From contig JAGBPV010000046.1 of NCBI GenBank assembly GCA_017633195.1, positions 1 through 11,645 on the forward strand: a stretch of DNA of 11,645 nucleotides, written 5' to 3'. A program made the position numbers and the translations under genes. Positions within the stretch are counted from its first letter, which is position 1, and every line of letters begins with the position of its first letter. Shown here in pieces: positions 1 through 9,742 of the stretch. Under the pieces are notes generated by a model. That model saw nothing but the letters and a program-made list of their open reading frames with translations. It did not search any database and had not been told where the DNA came from. The DNA is from a bacterium. Lineage in GTDB: Bacteria > Bacillota_I > Bacilli_A > Mycoplasmatales > Mycoplasmoidaceae.

Positions 1-90
1 CATAATAGTCTATAATAAGAACATGGAACTTAAATTCTTATTAAAAGTAACTTTGTGCTCCATCAATATCTTATTTCTAAAAACAAAAAA

Positions 91-112
91 GATGATAAGT
101 TTTTATCTCATC
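91..112 (+). terminator. Weak hairpin upstream of the giant lipoprotein gene
   Basis: GATAA (94-98) pairs with TTATC (103-107) around a four-base loop, and GAT (91-93) can pair with ATC (110-112) across a two-base bulge. A T-rich stretch follows (113-121). It could terminate a gene lying left of the window, or be chance in AT-rich DNA. Bases 1-90 hold no gene I can support. Confidence 0.22.
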
Positions 113-156
113 ATTCTTCTTAAAACTTATATCTTATTTGGTTTAAAAATATTAGT

Positions 157-185
157 TTGAATAACAAAATAAACTCTCATATTTT
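157..185 (+). promoter_or_regulatory. Candidate promoter for the 271-9147 operon
   Basis: A TTGAAT box at 157-162 and a TATTTT box at 180-185 are separated by 17 bases, which matches sigma-70-type spacing. This would give a leader of about 80 bases before the ATG at 271. The -10 match is poor, and AT-rich DNA offers other TATTTT boxes (for example near 204), so this is only the best-looking candidate. Confidence 0.25.
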
Positions 186-270
186 CAAAGAATTATTAAG
201 AGATATTTTAAGAATGAAATACAAATTTTATTTTAACAAAATTAATTATTTATTAAGGTTAGGTATTTAT

Positions 271-3200
271 ATGAATAAGAAAAAGAAAATAACTAAATTT
301 ATAATTTCTACATTAACTTCATCTCTAATTGCTTCTATAGTAGTTTGTGCTGCAGTTAGTTGTAGTAATGAAACAAATTCATCAAGTAATGAAGAAGCAA
401 AAACAAGCAAGATAAATGTTAATGGTAAATCATATTCTAAGAATGCTAATCTTAATATTAGTTATGGTAAACAAATTACATTAACTGCAAGCAATACAAA
501 CAACCAAAATGCTGTTTATAAATGATATTGTAATGGACAATTACTTAAAAATGATACAGGCAATAAACTGATTGTTTCATCTGGTTCACAAATAAATAAG
601 TATTATGTAGAAACTACTGTTGATGGAGTTCAAACTAAGTCAAGTACAATTACTGTTACTCCAACATTTGATAGCAGTTTATTTAGTGCTGCAATTGTAC
701 AACAAACTAGTAATAAACAAATTATTAATGATATCAATAATACATCTTATTCTTTAAGATTTGAACTACTTTATAATAGTCTTCCTTTTAGTTTACAACC
801 TAATAATATATCTTGAACATTAAACAATAAAGAAGTATCACAAACTAGTGATTCATTTACTCCTAATTTAACAATGGGTAAAAATGTTATTACTGCTTCA
901 TTCAATGATCTTCCTTCATTTTTTGGTATTAAAAACAATACATTAACTGCAAGTTTAACAATTAATTATGCCCAATTACAAATTTCATGTGCAAATTTAA
1001 ATAATAAAGAAGTAACAGTAAATTATGATGGTTCAATTACTTTAAATTTAACAAATGATTCATTACTATCTTTAAAAAATGCAGGAATTAATGTGTCAAA
1101 TGTTTCATATCACTGATATCAAAATAATAAAGAAATCAGTGGATATACTAGTCAAACTGCAACTTTTAATAATTTACAAAATAATGCAACATATTATTTA
1201 AAAACAACATATAACATTAATAATCAAACTTATACATTAACTTCAAATGAAATAAAAGTTAATGTAAATAATATTGCAAATTTAAATAATATAAAAGTTG
1301 TTTATAATAACAACAATGCAAATGCTTTAAATCTTAATAATACTTCAATCAAAAAAGCTTTTAATTTTTCTATTTCATACAATAATCTTTCAAATTCAAC
1401 TATTAATGGTACAGTTGTTTATAATTTAATTAATATTAGTACGCAAAAAAGCATTACATTAACTAAAAATGATTCTTTATTAAATAGTTCATTAAGCATC
1501 AACTTTGATGATTTAAATGGATTTGTTCCTGGTATTTATAAATTATATGCAACTATTAGTATACAAGAAGCAAATAATCATACATTTACATATTCAAATA
1601 CTCAAATACTTCCATTAACAATTACATATGATCCAATAAGTATTAATGCAATTGTTAATAGTAATGTTTATCAAATTGCACAATCAAATTCATATAATGT
1701 AAATGTTGGAAGTAGTGTAACATTACAAGTTAATGATAGTAATGCTATTAATAATACCAATGCAACTTATCAATGACAAGAATTATTAAATGGATCATGA
1801 ATAAATCTTAAAAATAATGCAAATAACTCAACATTTACACTAAGTAATATAACAAGTCAAGCAAGTTTAACTTATAGATTAATTGAAACATTAAACAGTT
1901 TAACATTAACTTCAAATTCTATAACCATTATTCCAATTCTTACTAATGAAATAAAAGCAAGTATTACATCCAATAATAATAAAGCAGTAAATAATTCTTT
2001 AAATATTTATAATGAATCACAACAAACTCAAACATTAACACTTAGTTTTAGTAATCTTAATATTAATGATTTAGTTGATTTAAACATTGAATGATTAGTA
2101 AATAATGAACAATATAATACAGGTTCAAATACAACATTTATTCATACTTATGATATTGGAACAAATACAGTTAGTGTAAATGTTTCTTATAGTTTAAATG
2201 GACAAACTAAAACACTAACAGATATTGCAAGTTTTAGTATTAATTACTATGGTTTAAATATTTCAGTAAATAATCCAAATATTTTAACAGGAATGAATGT
2301 TGACTCAAAAAACATCATATACTTAAACAGCAATATTTATAGTGATGCAATATATCAATGAGTTGTAAATGGTGAAGATTTTGGAAATACTTTAACACAA
2401 AAACCAACAACATTACCTACAGATAATATTACAAGTAATACAACTTTTCAATTAGTTATAAGTAATGCTAATGATTCAACTGCTCCAATAATTTCTTCAA
2501 ATATTATTACAATTGATGCAATTTCACAAACTGAAACAGTTATTCAATATATCAATAATGCAATTAAAAATCCAATAACTTTACCAAGTTCATATACAAA
2601 TACAGCTGCTCAAAGTTTAAATTCAACAAATATTTCAAATACAATTTCACAAATAAAAGAAGTAATTAGTAATGAAATATTTCATAATCAAAGCATTATA
2701 ACAATTGGTGATCAAACATATTCACCACAACAAATTCTTCAAGATCTAAATATTGTTTTACCAACAAGTGTATCATATGAAAATAATTTAACTGGTATTT
2801 TACAAAATGTTCAAATAACTTATGGTAATGAAGCAAATATTTTAGCTACAGCAAAACAAAAACTAAATAATATCATAAACTCACCACAAGAATTAGCAAA
2901 TATTATTGAAAGTTATTTTAATCTAAATCCAAGTCTTTTATTATCATGAATTCAATGTTGAGGATTAGGATATCAACTTGCTAATAATGTTTCATCAACA
3001 AATTTTAATCAGTATTTTAGTATTAATTCATGTAGTTTTGATACAACACAATATGATTTCTTACAAGTGTCATTAACAATTAATCAACCAATTCAAATAA
3101 CAGCATGAAATAATGATACAAATGAACCTTATAATATTGGGTATGCAAAACAAGGTACAGTATTAAATATTACTCTTCCTTTTCAAACTAAAGACTTTAG

Positions 3201-6200
3201 TGCTTCATTATCATCAAGTGGAAATAGTATTATAAGTTCAAACATCTGAAATTTAATTAATCCTGGTTCAAGCAATTCAGAATTTCAAACAACTTATGAT
3301 GGAGAATCTGATAATTATCATATAGGTTGAACATTAACTGGTTCAAATTTACCATCACAATATACAAGTGGAAGTTTTGTTTATACTAATTTTAATCAAG
3401 CAACAAATTCTTCAATGGCTAGTATTAATTTAACAAGCAACAATACTAATAATGCATTACAAAATTTTAATATTGGACTAAATATTGCTAATAATGCAAA
3501 TTCTACATATGAAGTAGTTGGTTTTAAAGATGCTAGTTTAAATAATATAATTCAAGAACAAGATATAGCAGCAGAATTAGAATCATTAATAGGTAATGAA
3601 ATTTCTTTAAATGAAAAAGCAAATATTACAGCACAAGAAGTTTTAAATAATCTTAATAATCAAACTAATTTAATCAATGAAATTAAAGACATTATTACTA
3701 AAAAAATTAATAATAATTTGATCATAATCAATAATGTTGCTTATAATGTATCTCAAGTTCTTTCATCACTAGAAATTAATTTTCCAAGTTTTGTAAGTTT
3801 AGCAAATGATCAAAATGGAATTTTACCAAATGTGACATTAACATATAATGGATATAATCTAAAAAATGCAAATGGAATTTATTTTTATATTACAAATTTA
3901 AACAATTCATCTACTTTAGTTACAAAAGATGAAACTCAAGCAATCTTAGTATTATTTAATATGCTTATTTCTAATAATACTATTGCATTAATTAATTATC
4001 ATTATTCTGCAAATCAATCTTTACAAACACAATACCAAAATGATTTAATCAATGCGATTAAAACAGCAATTATTAATGAATTACAACAAAGTGTTTTTAT
4101 TGCAAATAAGATCCAATTTAATCTAAATCAAATTACTAATATTATTCAAAATTTAACAATTCATTTACCAAATCAAGCTTCACAAGTTGATGAAACTTCA
4201 GGAATCTTACAAAATGTAAGTTTTAGTTATAACAATCAAAATTTAAATAATACATATACAATCACTAATCTAGCAAAAATTAATAATGATGAAAATTCAA
4301 CTTCTTTAAATATTGCTTTTGCAAAATCTGCATATAATATCAATACGCAAAATGGTGTTACATTAAGCAATTTTAAACTAGAACCAGAAGTTTCAAATTG
4401 ACAAAGTGGAAGTCAAATTAATTATTATTTAAATATTAATAGTGAAAATGTTTCAAATTTATTAGTTGGAAGTTATAACAGTATTACTGCATTTACTTTT
4501 TCAAGTAATTTAATTAAAATTTTACAAAACAATCCAAATTACATTTTAAATAAATATTTAGTAATAACACTTACTGCAACAATTAGTAATCAAACATTAA
4601 ATATTAATAAATCTTGCACTACACAAATTATTATTAATAACAATCAATTATTTTTATATGCAATAAGTAATAATAAATCTTCAATAAATTTAAATTGTTA
4701 TACTAATCAAACTTATTCCTTATTTTTTAATAACTATTTATCAAACAGTACTAATAATACATTTCAATTAATTTCAACTGTTAATGAAGTAAAAACCACA
4801 AAAACCATTACTTTATCTAATTATCAAAGCATGCAAGGAATATTATTAAATGCAGTTGCAAATACTGGAACAATTACATATTATTTACAAGAACTAAATG
4901 CAAATGGTGAAGTAATTGCTACTTCTAATCAAGTAGTTATAAATTGTAATCAAATTGGAGGAATTAGTTTAACTAATACAAATATAAATAATGGTTTAAT
5001 TAATGTTAATTTAAATACAAGTTCAACTGTAATTTTAAATATCCAAAAAAATCTTGCAAATATTAATTATGATATTGGTGACATATATTATGAAGTTGCT
5101 GCACAAAATAATGAATGATTACCAATAACACAAAGTTGTAATTTATTTGATATTCAATTACAAAATAATGAAATCATTCTAAGTAATTTAGCAAGTAATA
5201 TTAGTATCAACATAAAAATCATGAATATCACAAATAATTTATATAGTAATGTTGTTACTATTAAAACCAATGCACCTAGTTCAATGTGAAATAACTTTAA
5301 TTATAATAATCAAGCATTGAATATGAATTCATCTACAACTTCATTTAATATTAACAAAAACCAAATATTTAATTTAACTTTTAATAAACCTAATATTAAT
5401 TTAGCAAATGTGCAATATACTTGAGCAGTTTTTGAAAATTCTAGTTATGTTACAACTTCAAACTCTAATGTATTTACAAAACTCTTTAGTAATTTAGGAA
5501 ATTATATTGTTAGATTTCAAATCGATTGGTTAAATAACTATAGTGCTAAAACAATTACATATTACTTTAAAGTTAATGTAAATGCAACTGCTAGTGAAAT
5601 TAGTTCAGCACAAAAACAATTAGAACAATTTTGCAGTAGTTCAACGAATGAATTAAATGTTTTAAAAGCTTATTGAAATATTAATCCAAACACATTATTA
5701 CCATGAATTAATACTTGGGGAATAGGATATCAAATAGCAGGTAATGTTAATGATTCAAACTTTAATCAATATTTTAGTATTCAAACTGTAAATGTAAATA
5801 GTTCAGATCATAATTTAATCCAAATTTTATTAAAAGTAATTCAGCCAATAGATTATGAATCTTGAAATGCTTCAACAAATACTGGAGAATTAGTAAAAAC
5901 ATTACCAATAAATACTTATATATTAGTTACAACCCCATATCAATTAACAGATTTTAATATTTCAGTAAATAGTGTTGGTCAAAGTTTAATGCAAGCAAAT
6001 ATTACAAATTTAATAGGAGATAATACTACATTTAATAACAATAGTAATGATTTATATAAAATTGGATGAATGATATCAACAAATGAAACAAACTTTAGTA
6101 ATGCACAACAAGTTTATATTAACTTCGATATGTTAGATGCTAGTTATATAATAAACATTAATAGTAAAAATTCTAATAACACTTTACCAAATTACATAAA

Positions 6201-6348
6201 TTCTAATACGATAAATACAATTGCTTTAAATACTAATACAAATAAAATTCTTAATAATATATCATTAAATTATTTAACTAAAAATATTAAATATACTTTA
6301 TGATTTAATGAATTTATATTAAATAGTTATTCAAAGAAATTGTCTTAA
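271..6348 (+). CDS. Giant modular surface lipoprotein (2025 aa, table 4)
   Basis: This is one open frame when TGA is read as Trp. I read every codon from 271 to the TAA at 6346-6348 and found no in-frame TAA or TAG. The ATG at 271 follows AAGG and TTAGG at 255-263 at usable spacing. Residues 1-30 are a lipoprotein signal (basic MNKKKK, hydrophobic core, AVS|C) with Cys31 as the likely lipidated residue, so the protein should be anchored outside the membrane. A Ser/Asn/Glu linker follows. Residues ~60-750 carry Ig-like beta units marked by a Trp roughly every 100 residues (W85, W182, W282, W502, W608, W697). Residues ~792-853, ~1133-1194 and ~1257-1322 carry three GILQNV-type modules. Residues ~882-1058 and ~1801-1967 are two copies of a WG-GYQ/NFNQYFSI module. 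The protein is very rich in Asn, Ser, Thr, Ile and Leu and poor in charge. I recognise no named family. Role as adhesin or surface antigen is inferred from signal and architecture. It lies 24 bases upstream of the transglutaminase-like gene, probably in the same operon. Confidence 0.9.
451..2520 (+). repeat. Degenerate tandem Ig-like domain region in the giant lipoprotein
   Basis: Residues ~61-750 repeat a pattern of a hydrophobic beta-strand, then [YHISE]-x-W-x-x-x-N-x-x-x, then a Thr/Ser-rich strand ending in SNxIxI. Examples are YKWYCNGQLL (W85), ISWTLNNKEVS (W182), YHWYQNNKEIS (W282), YQWQELLNGSW (W502), IEWLVNNEQYN (W608) and YQWVVNGEDFG (W697). Spacing is about 90-106 residues except for one double-length gap (282 to 502), where a Trp-less unit would fit. 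This looks like bacterial Ig-like or PKD-like sandwiches used as stalks. The fold is inferred, not shown. Confidence 0.5.
2644..2829 (+). repeat. GILQNV module, copy A
   Basis: About 62 residues: a helix-like start (SQIKEVISNEI), a short strand (ITIGDQTY), QQILQDLNIVLP, a variable loop, then GILQNV and ITYGN. It aligns along its length with copies B (3667-3852) and C (4039-4236). I do not recognise the family. Confidence 0.6.
2914..3444 (+). repeat. WG-GYQ / NFNQYFSI module, copy 1
   Basis: Residues ~882-1058 read YFNLNPSLLLSWIQCWGLGY, then LANNV, NFNQYFSIN, a QPI strand, an ITAWN motif, DFSASL, and IGWTL. Every landmark recurs in the same order and spacing in the second copy at 5671-6171. 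It sits directly after GILQNV copy A. No known domain name comes to mind. Confidence 0.65.
3667..3852 (+). repeat. GILQNV module, copy B
   Basis: About 62 residues, with NEIKDIITKKI, LIIINNVAYN, SQVLSSLEINFP, GILPNV and LTYNG. It is the same length as copy A in bases and lies about 1 kb downstream of it. The Q-to-P change in GILPNV is the main difference at the hallmark. Confidence 0.6.
4039..4236 (+). repeat. GILQNV module, copy C
   Basis: About 66 residues, with NAIKTAIINEL, FIANKIQFN, NIIQNLTIHLP, GILQNV and FSYNN. It matches copies A and B but has a few extra residues before the GILQNV hallmark. B and C are about 128 residues apart, so they look like a local tandem pair, while A is more distant. 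Confidence 0.6.
5671..6171 (+). repeat. WG-GYQ / NFNQYFSI module, copy 2 (near the C-terminus)
   Basis: Residues ~1801-1967 read YWNINPNTLLPW, INTWGIGYQIAGNV, NFNQYFSIQ, VIQPI, ESWNAST, TDFNISVN and IGWMIS, matching copy 1 landmark by landmark. About 58 further residues follow to the stop. One of the rare TGG Trp codons (5716-5718) falls in its WG motif, where copy 1 uses TGA. Confidence 0.65.
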
Positions 6349-6372
6349 ATTATAAGAAAGAAGGATTTAGAT

Positions 6373-9147
6373 ATGAAAAGAAAATTATTAAGAAATCTTT
6401 TAATAAGTTCAAGTGTTATTGTTTTAACATCATCACTTGCTTTAGGTTTAAGTTTGATGCCAAAAAAAGAAAATGTTAATGATCTTTCTAAAGTTATTAA
6501 TGCTAATAATCAGGTTGTTAATAATAACAAAAACTTATTAAACAATAATAATCATTATTATTTACATGATGGATTTTATACACAATTAGCAAATAATGCA
6601 GATATTATTACTATTAATAATATTACTTATGCACTAAATACTAGTAATGATACAGCAAGTATAATTAATCTAAATACTTCAACATCAAATTTAGTTATTC
6701 CAGGAATTATTGAAGCAAATAATAATTTTTATAATGTAACATCAATTGCTAATGGAGCGTGTTTTAATAAGCAAATTGTTAGTGTTAGTTTTCCAAATAG
6801 TATTTTAAGTATAGGTGCAGATGCTTTTGCAAATAATTTAATAACTAATTTAACTTTACCTTCAAGTTTAATAAGTTTAGGAAATAATGCTTTTAGTAAT
6901 AATCCTTTTTATGAAGGTACAGTAATTAATCTACCAGCAAACTGTTCATGAAATAAAGTAGCAAATTTAACACCATTTAATAACAATAATAATGCAGGAG
7001 AATTTGCTAGATGTGTGAAATTCATTATTCAAAATTATGCAGTTTATGGATATGTTTATCAATCAAATAGTTGACAAGTTGTATCATGAATGCCACAAGT
7101 TGCAAATTTAGTTAAAAATGAAGTTAGATCAGATAATAATATTTTTACAAGCATACAATCAACTTCAGATCCAGTAACACAAAAACCAACTAATAATAAT
7201 TTTAGTTTTAGACCAGTATCATTAAATAATGTTGGAATACAAAAAAATACAATTGCTATTTTAAGTGGAGATTGATGGATTCAACAATTATATGGTTTTA
7301 GTGTATCAAATAATAATGTTTCATTTTATTGAACAAATAGTAATTATAAACCTGGAAGTAATTTTGTAATTACTATTTCAAATCCAAATACTAATACACA
7401 AATCTATAGTAGTTTAAATTCTTATTCTACAAATTCTGTATCAATTGAATATGGTGATGTAGTTGGAATATATTTTCATGAAGGATGTGAAAATAATAAT
7501 TATAGATTAATAACTGGATTGCAAGCAAATCAAATTACACAAAACAATCTTTCAAGTTGTGCAACAAGTCAATATTTTAGTTGTAATTATCAATCAAATA
7601 ATGATGGAATTAACTATTTCATTGTTACGCAAAATGGTTTTATTCCTTACCAAAATATCATGCATGTAAATGTTAATTGTTTACAAGAAAATGTTACAAA
7701 TTTCAATTTAACAGGAACAGCATTAGCAGATCATATAATAACAGCAACAATTGATGGAAAATCTTATGAAGCATTAAGTAATAGTAATGGAGAATTTAGT
7801 ATTCCAATTACACCAAGTTCACCAATTGCTTTAGGAACTAGTGTGAGTGTTAGTTGTAGTGGATGTGTAACATATAATAGTAAATTAGTTGGAATGAATC
7901 CTTTGAATTCTGGTTTATTATTTGAAGATGGTGCAGATTTCGGAATTTTACCAGATGGATATAGTGGAAATTATCAATTATGAAATGCTTCAACTACATC
8001 AATGCCATTATTTAATAATCCTAAATCTTGATATGAAAATAGTTATAATTCTTCATCAAGTATTGTTCCAGGTGGAAATGGAATCAATATGATTCTTACT
8101 GATTCATATGTAAATAGTTCAAACAAAACAATTACAAGTTCAGTAACAATTAATGAACCTGCTAAAGAAAATTGTGCAAGTAGTTTAGAAAGTGAATTAC
8201 AAACTTTAACTTTTAATCCTTTATATACAAATACTTTAACAATTCAAATTTCTAAAAGTTCTTCATTTAATCTTTATTCTGCAATTTATAACACAAATAT
8301 TACTCCAATCCAAAGAACAACATCAAATAATTATGTAATTTATACATTTACCATCACAAATAATAAATTATATGCACCAAATCCAACAGGATATACTTAT
8401 CAATCAACATACCATGATTGTACTGGTTTTAATCAAGAATGAGCTGTAAGAAACTTTATGATGGTTAATTATGATCCTTATTGATATGGTGTTTATGAAG
8501 ATGATTATAATAAAGCAAATTTCTATGATCCAACACCAGCAATGTGACAAAAAGTAAAAGAAATTACTGCAAATTGTCAAAGTGATTATGAAAAAGCAAT
8601 TGCTATTAATGAATGAGTAGCAAATAACATGACATATACTTCTAAATATGATTATGGTCATACTATTAGTCAAACTTTTAATCATTTAGAAGGGGTTTGT
8701 GGAAATTATTCAGATTTAGCAGCAGTAATGTGTATGATGGCTGGACTTGTTAGTAGAGTAATTATTGGTTCTGCATTAGGTGCAACAAGTTACTTTGCAA
8801 ATGCAGTTGCTGATCATGCTTGAATTCAAGTTTGAGATGAACAATTAGGTTCATGAATTACTTTAGATCCAACTTGAAACTGATTTTTTCCTTATGGAGA
8901 TGATCATGATGAATTTAATATCTTTAGAAGAGATATGGAAATTACTATGGTATTGTGACCTTCAGGTACAAATTACTTTAGTTATTTTGCAAACCATATG
9001 TATGACGCATTATTAGACTATGGTAAATATATGAACTTTCCTGGTGGAAATCCACAAACGTATTATCCAATGAGTTATGCTGCTGGAATTAGTCAATTAT
9101 TACAAAGTGCAACTTCACTAAGTGGAGATGAATCAAATATTATTTAA
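6373..9147 (+). CDS. Secreted BspA-LRR / transglutaminase-like surface protein (924 aa)
   Basis: Read with TGA as Trp, this frame is open from ATG 6373 to TAA 9145-9147. AAGGA at 6361-6365 lies 7 bases before the ATG. Residues ~1-30 are a basic and hydrophobic signal without a lipobox Cys, so the protein is secreted or held by an uncleaved anchor. An Asn-rich linker (~35-65) follows. Residues ~120-180 are BspA-type leucine-rich repeats (SIANGACFN, VSFPNSILSIGADAFANN, LTLPSSLISLGNNAFSNN). Residues ~290-385 (NTIAILSGDWW, then GDVVGIYFHEG and NYRLI) resemble mucin/carbohydrate-binding domains. Residues ~446-500 are an Ig-like domain (LTGTALADHIITATIDG, NGEFSIPI). Residues ~720-860 are a transglutaminase-like domain: Cys776 in EGVCGNYSDLA, His815 in DHAWIQVW, Asp832 in TLDPTW, the expected triad in order. 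The family includes cysteine proteases and transglutaminases. A bacterium without a wall has no peptidoglycan, so a protein target, perhaps host, is inferred. Substrate is unknown. Confidence 0.9.
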
Positions 9148-9215
9148 TTGATAAGAAATAAATAAAATTTACTGTAATTCAGAAAGATAATTGGAGTAGA
9201 CTTGAACATTCAATT

Positions 9216-9642
9216 ATATCCAAACAATTAAAACCAAATGAGTGAATTGAGCTATTCAATCTATATGAATCAAATAACTGTAAGAATCTATGAATTGAAT
9301 ATGTAAAATACAAAACAGTTATTAATTCAACAAAATGATGATTTAAACAAAGATACAAAAAGTTTTTATACCATAATAAAGATATGAATTCATTAATTTA
9401 AATGACTGGTAAAAAAGCAAAAAAGGTAGTAAAGTTGGTAGACCTAAAATACACAAGATAAGCAGGATATTTGAAAAGAGTTTCTTCAAGAAATTGAATA
9501 TGATGAGCATTCTAATTTAATCAGTGAATTAGTAGATAATGGGGATGAAAAATTAATAGACAAACTTAGAGAAATTACTAAAAAATCCAAATTATCTTCT
9601 AGAAAATGGTGGAAACTATCACAAAAATGAATGTCTACCTAA
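9216..9642 (+). pseudogene. Decayed transposase OrfA-like gene
   Basis: The conceptual product (SKQLKPNEWIELFNLYES, then KYKKFLYHNKDMNSLI, then a GSKVGRPK basic segment, then a Glu/Asp-rich helical part ending SSRKWWKLSQKW) matches the intact start at 11455: 41 of 63 aligned residues are identical. Damage is visible. The start codon position is ATA (9216-9218) instead of ATG. TAA at 9399-9401 replaces the Ser codon TCA of the other copy. The frame then slips at the A-run 9420-9424, since GSKVGRPK continues in another frame. It slips again near 9455-9466, where the reading resumes as DIWKEFLQEIE and ends at TAA 9640-9642. The basic segment and terminal helix suggest the DNA-binding first ORF of an IS3-type element. 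That family is an inference. No second transposase ORF or inverted ends follow. Bases 9148-9215 hold nothing I recognise. Confidence 0.65.
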
Positions 9643-9682
9643 ATATCTAATAATTTAATTCTATATAAAAATCTATAAATAA

Positions 9683-9710
9683 AAAATATAAGCAAATATG
9701 CTTATATTTT
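9683..9710 (-). terminator. Strong hairpin terminator of the 9743-10816 lipoprotein gene
   Basis: A perfect 12-bp stem (9683-9694 with 9699-9710) closes a four-base loop. On the minus strand it is followed by a T-rich run and lies 32 bases beyond the stop at 9743. Its own arms are A/T-ended, so it could also stop plus-strand transcripts coming from the 271-9147 operon through the pseudogene. Confidence 0.75.
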
Positions 9711-9742
9711 AAATATTTAAGTTTTAAATTATTGCTAAATTA

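Noticed and set aside
2..172. Frame 2 is open with table 4 from the left edge to TAA at 170-172
   Set aside because: Its 56 residues look like random hydrophobic AT-rich translation, and it crosses the hairpin and the putative promoter. Without sequence to the left it cannot be supported as a gene end.
157..270. N-terminal extension of the giant lipoprotein from a TTG at 157
   Set aside because: It would put 38 extra residues before a textbook lipoprotein signal, and the ATG at 271 has its own ribosome binding site.
6544..6562. Perfect palindrome AATAATAAT-C-ATTATTATT
   Set aside because: It falls inside Asn and Tyr codons of the 924-residue protein's linker and follows from repeated AAT and TAT codons, so a separate function is not needed.
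8404..8685. Minus-strand open frame of 93 codons
   Set aside because: It is antisense to the transglutaminase-like gene, with low-complexity Ile/Phe/Ser composition typical of a shadow frame and no ribosome binding site that stands out.
271..9147. TGA codons as true stops, giving a row of pseudogene fragments, or as selenocysteine
   Set aside because: More than thirty TGAs in two frames with no TAA or TAG, placed at conserved Trp positions, fit table 4 decoding. Decay would also give TAA, TAG and frameshifts, as seen in the 9216-9642 pseudogene.
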